Positions 17,280 to 24,601 of a stretch of DNA of 64,000 bases are shown here, piece after piece. The stretch comes from Ruminococcus sp. (GTDB lineage Bacteria > Bacillota > Clostridia > Oscillospirales > Ruminococcaceae), in contig JAFYUM010000023.1 in the NCBI GenBank assembly GCA_017558505.1, positions 1-64,000 of the forward strand. The letters are read 5' to 3'. Made by a program: the position numbers and the translations under genes. Positions within the stretch are counted from its first letter, which is position 1, and the number at the start of each line of letters is the position of its first letter. The notes under the pieces are model-generated. The model made no database searches, was not told the DNA's origin, and saw only the letters and a program-made list of their open reading frames with translations.

Positions 17280-17990
17280 TTAATCCTCCCTGAGCTTTAA
17301 ATACAGCGTATTATCGGAATATCCGCTAATCAGCACATCGGGAACAGAATCAATGCCATAGCTGAGGGTAAGCTCCCGTTTTTCACCGTCTGTAAGGGTA
17401 AATGCGTATGGGTAAACTTCTCCTGCCTCTGAAATTTCACAGGGCATAACGCTCTTTTCTATGCCGTTTTCACCGAGATAAGCAACCATAAAATTATCCG
17501 CCATAAATGTGGTTGTTCCGGTTACAGAAAGAGCATTTTTACTTTTCAGTTCAATTGTGATCTCATAAATGCCCTCAGCTGTGAACTCTGCATTTTTCAC
17601 ATCAACGGTCATAATTCCGGATGATAGCATATTCCACGGAATTGAAACTTCATCAGCAACCGATAATGGCAAATCCGTCTTATCAATCTCATTTTCAAAA
17701 TCATTGATATGGAAAATTCCCGTAATTACCAATCCCGCTATAAACGCATATGCCGCAGCTGTTACTGCCTTTGAAAGCCAGCTTAATCGGGAATTTTTTA
17801 CGGTTACCTCATCACAGATTATATGAAATTCCTCAGTCTGGTAATTTTCTTCGCCATTTAATTTTTCCTGCACCTTACGCCATAGTCTTCTGTCGTCATT
17901 CTCCGAAATACCGTGATATTCCTCACTAAGCCACACCGCTGAATCCTCGTCCGCAGAACGGAGCAGCTTTAATATATCTTTTTTATTCAT
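17280..17990 (-). CDS. membrane anti-sigma-factor-like protein
   Basis: The 236-residue protein has an N-terminal cytoplasmic part (about 1-68, acidic, helical), one transmembrane helix (about 72-93, AVTAAAYAFIAGLVITGIF) and an outer beta-rich domain (about 100-236). This is the single-pass layout of anti-sigma factors. It lies four bases after the ECF sigma gene and two bases before the large lipoprotein. There is no HxxxCxxC zinc motif, so it is not a ZAS-type anti-sigma factor. The role, holding the sigma factor until an outer signal arrives, is inferred from order and topology. Confidence 0.72.
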   Translation of the reverse strand: MNKKDILKLLRSADEDSAVWLSEEYHGISENDDRRLWRKVQEKLNGEENYQTEEFHIICDEVTVKNSRLSWLSKAVTAAAYAFIAGLVITGIFHINDFENEIDKTDLPLSVADEVSIPWNMLSSGIMTVDVKNAEFTAEGIYEITIELKSKNALSVTGTTTFMADNFMVAYLGENGIEKSVMPCEISEAGEVYPYAFTLTDGEKRELTLSYGIDSVPDVLISGYSDNTLYLKLRED

Positions 17991-17994
17991 AGAT

Positions 17995-18537
17995 TTACCT
18001 CCACTGTTCCATATCCCTGCGAAGTTTTTTCAAAGCTCTGCCGCATCGGACCTGTGCGGCATGGGGTTTCAAGCCTGTCATTTCTGCTATTTCAGTCATT
18101 TTTCTTCCAAAATAATATTTCTGTACAACAATAGTCGCATCAGGCTCTCCAAGCTCCTTGATTTTCTCCAGTAAAAAATTTAATTTCGCTTTATTCTCCT
18201 GCTGTTCCTGTAAATTATCCGTTACAGGTTCCTCCGTTAATTCAAAGGGAACAGTATTCGCCTGATTTTTCCGCAAGGATGTTCTGTAATTCAACGCACG
18301 ATTTTGTGCCGCTTTTCCTATATATGATTTTAATGCTGTGCCGTGGATGTTATCAAATCGGCGGACTATCTCTGCAAACGTCTCTGCAAAGCAATCCTCC
18401 ACATCTTCACAGCTGCCGCAATCACGAAGAATACGGAAGACAATGGCGTAAATGTACTGCGAATACTGTTTGTACAAGGCTTCTGTGCCTTTGTTAAGAT
18501 CTCTGCTCATAAGCGAACGCAGTTCATTGTCCGTCAT
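17995..18537 (-). CDS. ECF-type RNA polymerase sigma factor
   Basis: The ATG at 18537 sits after GAGAGGAGGAATGAA and gives 180 residues; the frame could open 17 codons earlier but that start lacks a site. Region 2 is recognised in FRILRDCGSCEDVEDCFAET and NIHGTALKSYIGKAAQNRAL, and region 4 in VVQKYYFGRKMTEIAEMTG followed by AAQVRCGRALKKLRR. The two regions are separated by about 50 residues, which is normal for an ECF sigma factor. It heads an operon with its probable anti-sigma factor and a large lipoprotein. A TGACAT plus TGTCTA pair just upstream may be its own target promoter. Confidence 0.93.
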   Translation of the reverse strand: MTDNELRSLMSRDLNKGTEALYKQYSQYIYAIVFRILRDCGSCEDVEDCFAETFAEIVRRFDNIHGTALKSYIGKAAQNRALNYRTSLRKNQANTVPFELTEEPVTDNLQEQQENKAKLNFLLEKIKELGEPDATIVVQKYYFGRKMTEIAEMTGLKPHAAQVRCGRALKKLRRDMEQWR

Positions 18538-18577
18538 TTCATTCCTCCTCTCCAAAGCCCATGGTGCTTCACTATAG

Positions 18578-18603
18578 TAGACATTCAAAATTCCAAAATG
18601 TCA
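18578..18603 (-). promoter_or_regulatory. possible autoregulatory ECF promoter
   Basis: On the minus strand TGACAT is followed after 14 bases by TGTCTA, about 35 bases before the sigma gene ATG. It does not look like a sigma-A promoter. ECF factors often drive their own operon from a promoter with a GTC-type -10. The assignment is tentative. Confidence 0.3.
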
Positions 18604-18666
18604 CACGGTTATAGAACTATTTTAGCATATAATTTTTGGTTATACAAGAGGGGGATAGTACAAAAT

Positions 18667-18704
18667 AAAGCCTGTTCTTCACATTGAAAGAACAGGCTTT
18701 TGTG
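18667..18704 (-). terminator. stem-loop after the CHAP/SH3 gene
   Basis: AAAGCCTGTTCTT and AAGAACAGGCTTT pair over 13 bp, with T-rich sequence on the minus-strand side. It lies between the end of the CHAP gene (18773) and the sigma operon. Confidence 0.65.
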
Positions 18705-18772
18705 TATTATTGCTCCACCAATTAAACCTTGCTGAATTATATGAACTTGTGGAACAGTATAAAGGTCACAGA

Positions 18773-20209
18773 TTATGAAAGTACAGATGAGTGAATATAG
18801 CCATAAACAAGATTCTGATTTACGTATACGCTGCAATAGTAGAAATCATTTTCTGCATGAATAATGTTTACTGGTGTATAAGTGTCGAGAATGTATAACA
18901 CGTTTGAGTCGTCCTGGACAGGCTGTGCCCTTAAATTACAACCAATATCAGAGACCACGTATTTTGTGTTCATGAAAGGGCTGCATCCGCATGAACTGTA
19001 GGTGGTACCGTTGAGTACAATGCTGCTGTCAGCTGTGGTGTTGTTATTTGTCGTTGGTAATGAATAGTTTATTGGACTGATTGCGTCATTATGTATGTAG
19101 CCGTTATATACGTTTCCGTTATACATTACAACTTCTACATAGGAATATTCTTTTCCCATTGATAACAGAGTGAGCTTCTGGTTAAAATCGAGAATTTTAG
19201 CTGTAGAGACATCAGTATTGTATGGTGAAGTATAAAGGTAACAGCCGTAACCGGAAGATACGTAATAATTTTCCTTACATCCGTAAGTGTATGTGTTCTG
19301 ACCACTGGGAGCAATTGTAGATATATGCACATAACCGTAATTTCCAGTGGCGGCTACTTTTACATAAAGGAAGGAACCTTCTGTTTTTACAGGATAAAGG
19401 ACTGTGTTTGTATCAAGGATTTCAATAATGATTGAATCCTCGAAGTCGGGTTTGCTTCTTAAGTTACAGCCTATGCTTGAGGAAACATAGTAGGAAATAG
19501 TTGAGGTTGTTCCGTTATTTTCGGCAGGAGGAGTAATCTGCTGTGTGGGAATTGTTGTGAATGAAGGAAGTGATGATGTTACTGTGGTAGTTGTTGTTGA
19601 TGTTGTTGTGTTGGATAATGCGGTAGTAGTTGTGGTGGCAGGCGGAGTTTCTACGTAATCACTGTCGTTGTAGTCGGGGCGGCAGTAACCGAGAATGATA
19701 GAGTTTGAAAGAGTATATGTCTTGTTCATCATTTTGTCGTTGACGTTTCCTTCTACAGTATAAATAAGATTGTTTGATACGTCAGTATATTTAACTATTC
19801 CTATGTGGTCACCGTGGTTGTTATAATCCTGGTCAAAGATTATGAAGTCTCCGGGCTGAGGGATTATCTCACCACGGTAATAAAATCTGTTTTTTTCAGC
19901 GAACCAGTCTCTGAAACCGAAATATTCTCCGCTTCTGTCAACGAAAGTTGAACGAGGGACACTCTTACCAACACCTGTTTTGTCACAGACATATACTACC
20001 GCCATGGCACACCATTCAGTTATAAGCCCATTCCAGTAATCGGTTATGATGTTCGGACGGCCGGAAATGCCGACAAGTGTTTCTGCGTATGCTGCAACTT
20101 CTTCGCCTTTCTGGGAAGCTGTAACTGACGATGATGCTGTGTTACAAAGAAGTGAAGCAGCGGTTGTTGTTGCTAAAAAAGCACTTAAGACAGATTTAAC
20201 TTTTTTCAT
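18773..20209 (-). CDS. secreted CHAP-domain protein with three SH3b repeats
   Basis: The start at 20209 (MKKVKSVLSAFLA) follows AAAGGAATTATTACT and gives 478 residues with a signal peptide (about 1-30). Residues about 35-175 form a CHAP amidase/endopeptidase domain: catalytic Cys in EWCAMAV, His in NHGDHIGIV, and an Asn/Glu in VEGNVND. A Thr/Pro/Ser-rich linker (about 185-235) leads to three bacterial SH3 modules that bind cell wall (about 240-305, 315-385, 415-478). Each module opens with a YYVSS-type strand, and the first and third then share GCNLR. The protein likely trims peptidoglycan or another amide polymer at the surface. It is followed by a stem-loop terminator and preceded by a small PH-domain gene. 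Confidence 0.87.
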   Translation of the reverse strand: MKKVKSVLSAFLATTTAASLLCNTASSSVTASQKGEEVAAYAETLVGISGRPNIITDYWNGLITEWCAMAVVYVCDKTGVGKSVPRSTFVDRSGEYFGFRDWFAEKNRFYYRGEIIPQPGDFIIFDQDYNNHGDHIGIVKYTDVSNNLIYTVEGNVNDKMMNKTYTLSNSIILGYCRPDYNDSDYVETPPATTTTTALSNTTTSTTTTTVTSSLPSFTTIPTQQITPPAENNGTTSTISYYVSSSIGCNLRSKPDFEDSIIIEILDTNTVLYPVKTEGSFLYVKVAATGNYGYVHISTIAPSGQNTYTYGCKENYYVSSGYGCYLYTSPYNTDVSTAKILDFNQKLTLLSMGKEYSYVEVVMYNGNVYNGYIHNDAISPINYSLPTTNNNTTADSSIVLNGTTYSSCGCSPFMNTKYVVSDIGCNLRAQPVQDDSNVLYILDTYTPVNIIHAENDFYYCSVYVNQNLVYGYIHSSVLS

Positions 20210-20256
20210 AGTAATAATTCCTTTCTGTGGCATATTGCCCTTTAAAATTTATTTCG

Positions 20257-20291
20257 GTCAGCACCGCTTATTAATCATATGCGGTGCTGCA
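20257..20291. repeat. inverted repeat between two minus-strand genes
   Basis: CAGCACCGC and GCGGTGCTG are perfect arms around about 13 bases. No T run follows on either strand. The GCACCGC core resembles the palindrome family at 29034-29073. Confidence 0.45.
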
Positions 20292-20318
20292 TTTAATGCG
20301 TATTTGAGAAAAAATGGG

Positions 20319-20678
20319 TTATGAGCAATTGTAATGACTGTAGTAGTTGGTGTTTTCAAAGATGAAACTGCTCATTTTTAAGTGGTGTTTGCAGCATAGT
20401 GAAGCTACATGTTTGTGATTTCGGATGTTTTTCAGACTTATGGTATGTATTGCCTGACCGTCTGTGACATTGAAGCTTACGTCGCCAAGACCGAAGATTT
20501 TCTGTAGTATTGACGATCTGCACTGGGGACTTGTAGTTATTGCCATGTCGTAGGTGCGAAGGACTGATGCAAGTACGCCTTCGCTGATTTCAAGGTGACC
20601 GATACCGTTGAGGTCGAGGAAATAGCTGCTGAACGGGTTGGGAAGAAAGAAGAAATAACTTTTAATTAATTTACTCAT
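20319..20678 (-). CDS. small bacterial PH-like domain protein
   Basis: The ATG at 20678 follows GTGAAAGGAGCTATT and gives 119 residues. The pattern LEISEGVLASVLRTYDMAIT, then SSILQKIFGLGDVSFNV, then HTISLKNIRN matches the strand and loop order of the bPH_2 (YdbS-like) fold, in which a short-lived helix precedes a GLGDV-type turn. The usual transmembrane helices of YdbS proteins are absent, so it is probably soluble or peripheral. The His- and Cys-containing tail is unusual. It is transcribed divergently from the HTH-like gene at 20723, with a 44-base gap. Function is unknown. Confidence 0.6.
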   Translation of the reverse strand: MSKLIKSYFFFLPNPFSSYFLDLNGIGHLEISEGVLASVLRTYDMAITTSPQCRSSILQKIFGLGDVSFNVTDGQAIHTISLKNIRNHKHVASLCCKHHLKMSSFIFENTNYYSHYNCS

Positions 20679-20722
20679 AATAGCTCCTTTCACTTTCGTT
20701 TTGAAATTGGGTGGGGATGAGT

Positions 20723-21079
20723 ATGGGAATTTCACTTCTTTGCACGAAACCCACAAACGTTTTGTATGTATCCAATTACAGCGGTACGACACGAATGAAA
20801 ATCAGGTCTGAAACTTCAAAAGCACTGAAAATATGCCCGACGACAGTTGACAACATCTGGAGTAAACGACAGCCGAGTTTGAAAGAAAGCCGAAAGATAA
20901 CAATTCTGCTTATCAGTATAGTGTGCTCCGATGAGAAAGCGAGAGAGCTTATTGATGAGGTTGTGTTATACCGTCTTGTTATGACTTATTTCAGCTGCCT
21001 TATTCCTGAAGAAGACGCAAGGAAAGAAACAGAACGTGTTTTTGATGAGTATATGCTCAAAAAGTGTAATTGCGCCTGA
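20723..21079 (+). CDS. small HTH-like protein at the head of the AT-rich cassette
   Basis: The frame is open from GTG 20711; ATG 20723 is best placed behind GGTGGGGATGAGT and gives 118 residues. The stretch ALKICPTTVDNIWSKRQPSL has the look of a helix-turn-helix. It is followed by a helical region with paired acidic residues (SDEKARELIDEVV). The order resembles the N-terminus of the large protein encoded at 21226 (PKTIETIGKTR, then helices), so the two may share a module. It lies divergent to the PH-domain gene. A DNA-binding regulator is a guess from motif shape. Confidence 0.5.
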   Translation: MGISLLCTKPTNVLYVSNYSGTTRMKIRSETSKALKICPTTVDNIWSKRQPSLKESRKITILLISIVCSDEKARELIDEVVLYRLVMTYFSCLIPEEDARKETERVFDEYMLKKCNCA

Positions 21080-21146
21080 TTATATTGAGGGAGTCTTTTA
21101 AAACTCTCTCGGGATTCTATCTTTATTCTGTTTTAGATATGCTATT

Positions 21147-21175
21147 AAGGCAATACCGTGCGAAGGTATTGCCTT
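21147..21175. repeat. short palindromic repeat, GGCAATACC family
   Basis: AAGGCAATACC and GGTATTGCCTT are perfect 11-base arms around a 7-base loop. This is the simplest copy of the palindrome family. A weaker stem (21087-21110) lies just upstream. Confidence 0.65.
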
Positions 21176-21225
21176 AAAGTACTTTGTGTAGTAACATTTA
21201 TTCTGATATAAATAAAGGAGATATA

Positions 21226-23682
21226 ATGGAGAAACAATTAATTGCATTCAAACAAATCGTGTCCTATGTCAGCAATGTGGCAACAAAAACAATATCGGGT
21301 GATATCTATCCTGTCATTGCAGACAGACTTAATATGAAACCGAAAACAATTGAAACTATCGGAAAAACAAGAAAACTGTCCTCTGAGGAGATACCCTATG
21401 TCCTCGAAGCACTAATCAGTATTATTGAAAAAGCGAGAGTGGACTCTGAAAAGGATAACAAAGTGTTTATGTTGAATACACGAATACTTTATGAGCTTTC
21501 TTGGGATTTTCTTGCAACGAGTATAAATGAAAAGGCGTTTATAGGTTTGATTCTCAATACTTTTCAGATTTTTCATAATAGTTTTGATGATAATAGGAAT
21601 AAGTATATAGATAAGATTTATTCCAATAGATTTATTGATTTTAAAAATGTTTATGTAAAAAATCAGTCCACATATAATAAATTACGCAATAGAATTTATG
21701 ATAAAAATATAACTTTCCTTGTGGGCCCACCAAAATCGGACAAAATGCCTCTTATGCAGTATTTTGTGAAGAAAGACAGGGAATCAGAACATAAATTCAA
21801 TTCTTATTTCTTTTTCAAGGGCAAGAATCTTAATATGCATTTCGTCCTTTCACGGATAATCAGTTCGTTTACTGGACATGATCTTGTAAATTACACATAT
21901 GAAATAAAAAAAGAAAAAGTAAAAAAATATCTTACAGCTCAGAAAAGTCTTATTGTGATAGAGTTTTTCGACAATGCAAACATTGAGGTTCTTAAAGAGT
22001 TTTTTGAGTTCTTTGGAAAATCCAACGAAGACTATGGGTATCAATATGCGGAAAATACAAGAATTGTTTGTGTTGGAATGCAGAAAGATAGACGAATATC
22101 ATCAATGCTTAATGATATGGATATCAGTAATGCATCAATAAGCGTTACATCTGATCTTGAGATGGATGAATGGAAAAGCTATGTTAATCAAATGGCGGAA
22201 AATTCAAAAAGAGTCAAGAATGCAGTTTATAAGGATCCTTCCCTTGTAGAATGGTGCTATAATCTTAATAAAACGAATATTCATCTGTTGGAAGATATTC
22301 TTTCAAGAATATCAAAAGAAGCAAGAGATTCAAGTGACAACGATATTGAAAAAGCGAAAGAAAAAATACTCAACAGTGTATACTATGCTACTGAATTTGA
22401 TGATGAACTGGAGAAAACTTATAACGCACTTCCTGAAATCATAAACGATCATGCAAAGGTTCTGGTAACTGTCATTTCAATGTTTGATAATCCTGTTGAT
22501 TATGAGGAAATGAAAAAATTATGGGAATGTTATGCTGAGACTGTTAATGATAATACATTGAAATCCCAAGAATTCATGAGAATATTAATCGATTCATGCG
22601 GTGAAAAGCTTTATATCGAAAACTATACTGATAAACATACATCAGAAGATTTATATACAGTTCCATACAACTTTAAAATGTATATCAGAAAAAAACTCAG
22701 GGAGAATGATGAAACCTGCTTAAAGGCAGCTGATATTTGCATTAAGTATTATATAAGCGGAACAACTAATAATAACGAAAGATTATTCAGCAAGGAACTT
22801 GGGTGTAAGCTTGATGATAATAAAGATCATGGTAATATGCGTTTGCTGAGTGTACTTAAAGTATTGGAATACTGTGAGGAAAATCAGCGTTGGGACGACT
22901 ATTACAATTTGTGCTGGAATATGAGATATTATTTCTTCAACAGAGGTATATGTGGTCGTGGCAAAGAAAGCTTTATGTATAAATGTGCAACAGCTGCAAG
23001 AAATCTTGGCAACTATAATGAGGAATATGAAGCATTGCTTTATTTATGTAATGTAGGATGCAGAACCCGGGAATTTGAAGGCGTGAAAGAGGCTCTGGAC
23101 AGAATAGAGGATATAAATTTAAATATGCCTGAACTTGATAAGCGTCTGAAGTGCAAGTATCATTATATAAAAGGTCTTGAATATATGGCTAAGCAGAATT
23201 TTGATGCAGCAAATGATGCTTTTGACAGATGTCTTGCCGCTTTGAATAGTTTGTTACAGGAATATGAAAATGAAAAAATTCAAGTGAATACAGCTGATGA
23301 AAAAATAAAAAGTATCAGAAATATCAGACATGATATCATATCAGCGGAAAAATGGAAATGCGATTGCTTGTGCTATATGGTCAAGATGGATCCTGCAAAT
23401 TCAAGGAGTCGTTGTGATGAAGCAAACAGAATTCTGGATAAAACTCTGGAAAGGCTTCAGGAAAACGGCAGCGATCGCAGGTTTTCAAATTGTGTATTCT
23501 GCAGAGCGTGGATAAATTTTTATACTTTTGGAATAAATGATGAAGTCTTGAAATATCTGAAGGAGTTAGATGAGAAAAAATCAATTTTGTGTGAAGATGC
23601 CTATTACACTAAAAAGTATTATGATCTCATGATTGATGTAGCTGCTGCTATAAGAAAGAAAAATACAGAAAAGGAAAAATAA
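21226..23682 (+). CDS. STAND-like signalling protein with degenerate P-loop and TPR-like repeats
   Basis: ATG 21226 follows AATAAAGGAGATATA and gives 818 residues. The N-terminus (about 20-70) looks like a small helix-turn-helix (YPVIADRLNMKPKTIETIG). Residues about 140-390 have the order of a STAND/AP-ATPase: a strand and P-loop-like FLVGPPKSDKM at 164-174, Walker-B-like LIVIEFFDN at 242-250, then a helical arm. The P-loop lacks the second Gly and the final Ser/Thr (GxxxxGK[ST]), and the second acidic residue after the strand is absent, so nucleotide hydrolysis is doubtful. The C-terminal 350 residues form paired helices of the TPR kind (YHYIKGLEYMAKQNFDAAND). The stop is followed at once by the ATG of a lipoprotein gene. 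A sensor/regulator of the cassette is the likeliest role; this is inference. Confidence 0.72.
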   Translation: MEKQLIAFKQIVSYVSNVATKTISGDIYPVIADRLNMKPKTIETIGKTRKLSSEEIPYVLEALISIIEKARVDSEKDNKVFMLNTRILYELSWDFLATSINEKAFIGLILNTFQIFHNSFDDNRNKYIDKIYSNRFIDFKNVYVKNQSTYNKLRNRIYDKNITFLVGPPKSDKMPLMQYFVKKDRESEHKFNSYFFFKGKNLNMHFVLSRIISSFTGHDLVNYTYEIKKEKVKKYLTAQKSLIVIEFFDNANIEVLKEFFEFFGKSNEDYGYQYAENTRIVCVGMQKDRRISSMLNDMDISNASISVTSDLEMDEWKSYVNQMAENSKRVKNAVYKDPSLVEWCYNLNKTNIHLLEDILSRISKEARDSSDNDIEKAKEKILNSVYYATEFDDELEKTYNALPEIINDHAKVLVTVISMFDNPVDYEEMKKLWECYAETVNDNTLKSQEFMRILIDSCGEKLYIENYTDKHTSEDLYTVPYNFKMYIRKKLRENDETCLKAADICIKYYISGTTNNNERLFSKELGCKLDDNKDHGNMRLLSVLKVLEYCEENQRWDDYYNLCWNMRYYFFNRGICGRGKESFMYKCATAARNLGNYNEEYEALLYLCNVGCRTREFEGVKEALDRIEDINLNMPELDKRLKCKYHYIKGLEYMAKQNFDAANDAFDRCLAALNSLLQEYENEKIQVNTADEKIKSIRNIRHDIISAEKWKCDCLCYMVKMDPANSRSRCDEANRILDKTLERLQENGSDRRFSNCVFCRAWINFYTFGINDEVLKYLKELDEKKSILCEDAYYTKKYYDLMIDVAAAIRKKNTEKEK

Positions 23683-24078
23683 ATGAAAAAGATATCTATA
23701 TTAGCTTTAATTAGTGTAATGCTGTTTATGTTCAGCGGATGTGACTCAAGAAATATGAAAGAGGAACTTCCCGGAGAATGGTATGTGTGGCATTGGTATT
23801 ATAACGTCAAGGACGGGGATAATGGTTTCTTCGATGAAGCTAAATTTTATAACTTCAATGCTGACGGCGAACTGATTATTAATGAGAACGATACTGTTAC
23901 AAATGCAAAGTATGAATTTACTTCAGATGAAACTGTCAAGGTAACATATGCTGACGGAACTTTTGATGATTTTCAGCTCATACCCGCTGTACATGAGGGC
24001 GTAAATCAAATTCAGTTTATGAATGAAAATACCAATTATACACTGACTCTTGAGCCGATGTCAGGTTGGACGGAATAA
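23683..24078 (+). CDS. small lipoprotein in the STAND/ABC cassette
   Basis: The 131-residue product has a lipoprotein signal peptide with lipobox FSGC (Cys20). The mature part is acidic and beta-rich, with LPGEWYVWHW and a repeated D-G turn pattern (NADGELIIN, YADGTFDDF), like small lipocalin-type secreted proteins. The ATG directly follows the TAA of the STAND-like gene without a gap, so translation is coupled. A terminator follows, which makes the STAND-like gene and this lipoprotein a first transcription unit. Function is unknown. Confidence 0.75.
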   Translation: MKKISILALISVMLFMFSGCDSRNMKEELPGEWYVWHWYYNVKDGDNGFFDEAKFYNFNADGELIINENDTVTNAKYEFTSDETVKVTYADGTFDDFQLIPAVHEGVNQIQFMNENTNYTLTLEPMSGWTE

Positions 24079-24140
24079 GCTTATAATTTAAAAAATTCTA
24101 TTATAGCTATGATTAGCTATATTGTATGCAGCGTTATAAA

Positions 24141-24172
24141 ACAAAGAAGGACGTTTCATCGTCCTTCTTTGT
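24141..24172 (+). terminator. terminator between the two halves of the cassette
   Basis: ACAAAGAAGGACG and CGTCCTTCTTTGT are perfect 13-base arms around TTTCAT. T-rich sequence follows. The next ATG comes only 22 bases later, so some read-through or a promoter inside the hairpin region is needed. Confidence 0.7.
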
Positions 24173-24193
24173 GCTATATTTTATGGAGTTAAA

Positions 24194-24598
24194 ATGAAAG
24201 AATTATTATTGAAATCTGTGTTTTTTATAATGGTAAACTTGATTATTTTTTTGCCGATGTATTTTTTTATGATATACAGTGAAGAAAAAAGCAATCTGTC
24301 AAACAACGAGAATATTTATGGGAACTGGAAGGGATTTCAGTATTATTGCGGAAATGAACGTTTTCCCTGCGATGATGAAAACTATATGGAAATTAAATTT
24401 TCAAAGGAAAATATAATTGTATCTGAAAACATTATTGCTGATATAAACGGGGAATACATTTGGGAAAATGGCAGAACTTTAAATTTAAAATCAGATAATA
24501 CTGACATAAAAATCATGCTTTCCTTAACAGGAGAAAACTTAAAAATCACATCAGAAGATGGAAAGTATATTGTTCTTCTGAATAAAACAGAGGGGTAA
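24194..24598 (+). CDS. membrane-anchored small beta-rich protein
   Basis: The 134-residue protein has one N-terminal transmembrane segment (about 6-28, SVFFIMVNLIIFLPMYFFMIY) and no lipobox or clear cleavage site. It is probably anchored with the rest outside. The outer part (IYGNWKGFQYYCG, then NGEYIWENGRTLNLK and LLSLTGENLKITSEDG-like turns) has the strand pattern of a lipocalin-like barrel. It recalls the lipoprotein just upstream, although the two are not obviously homologous. It ends three bases before the first ABC exporter. It could be an accessory or immunity protein for the exported substrate; the sequence alone does not show this. Confidence 0.65.
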   Translation: MKELLLKSVFFIMVNLIIFLPMYFFMIYSEEKSNLSNNENIYGNWKGFQYYCGNERFPCDDENYMEIKFSKENIIVSENIIADINGEYIWENGRTLNLKSDNTDIKIMLSLTGENLKITSEDGKYIVLLNKTEG

Positions 24599-24601
24599 GC
24601 T

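Noticed and set aside
21184..21212. TTGTGT-17-TATAAA as promoter of the STAND-like gene
   Set aside because: Transcription from it would begin within or just after the ribosome binding site, so it could not give a translatable leader.
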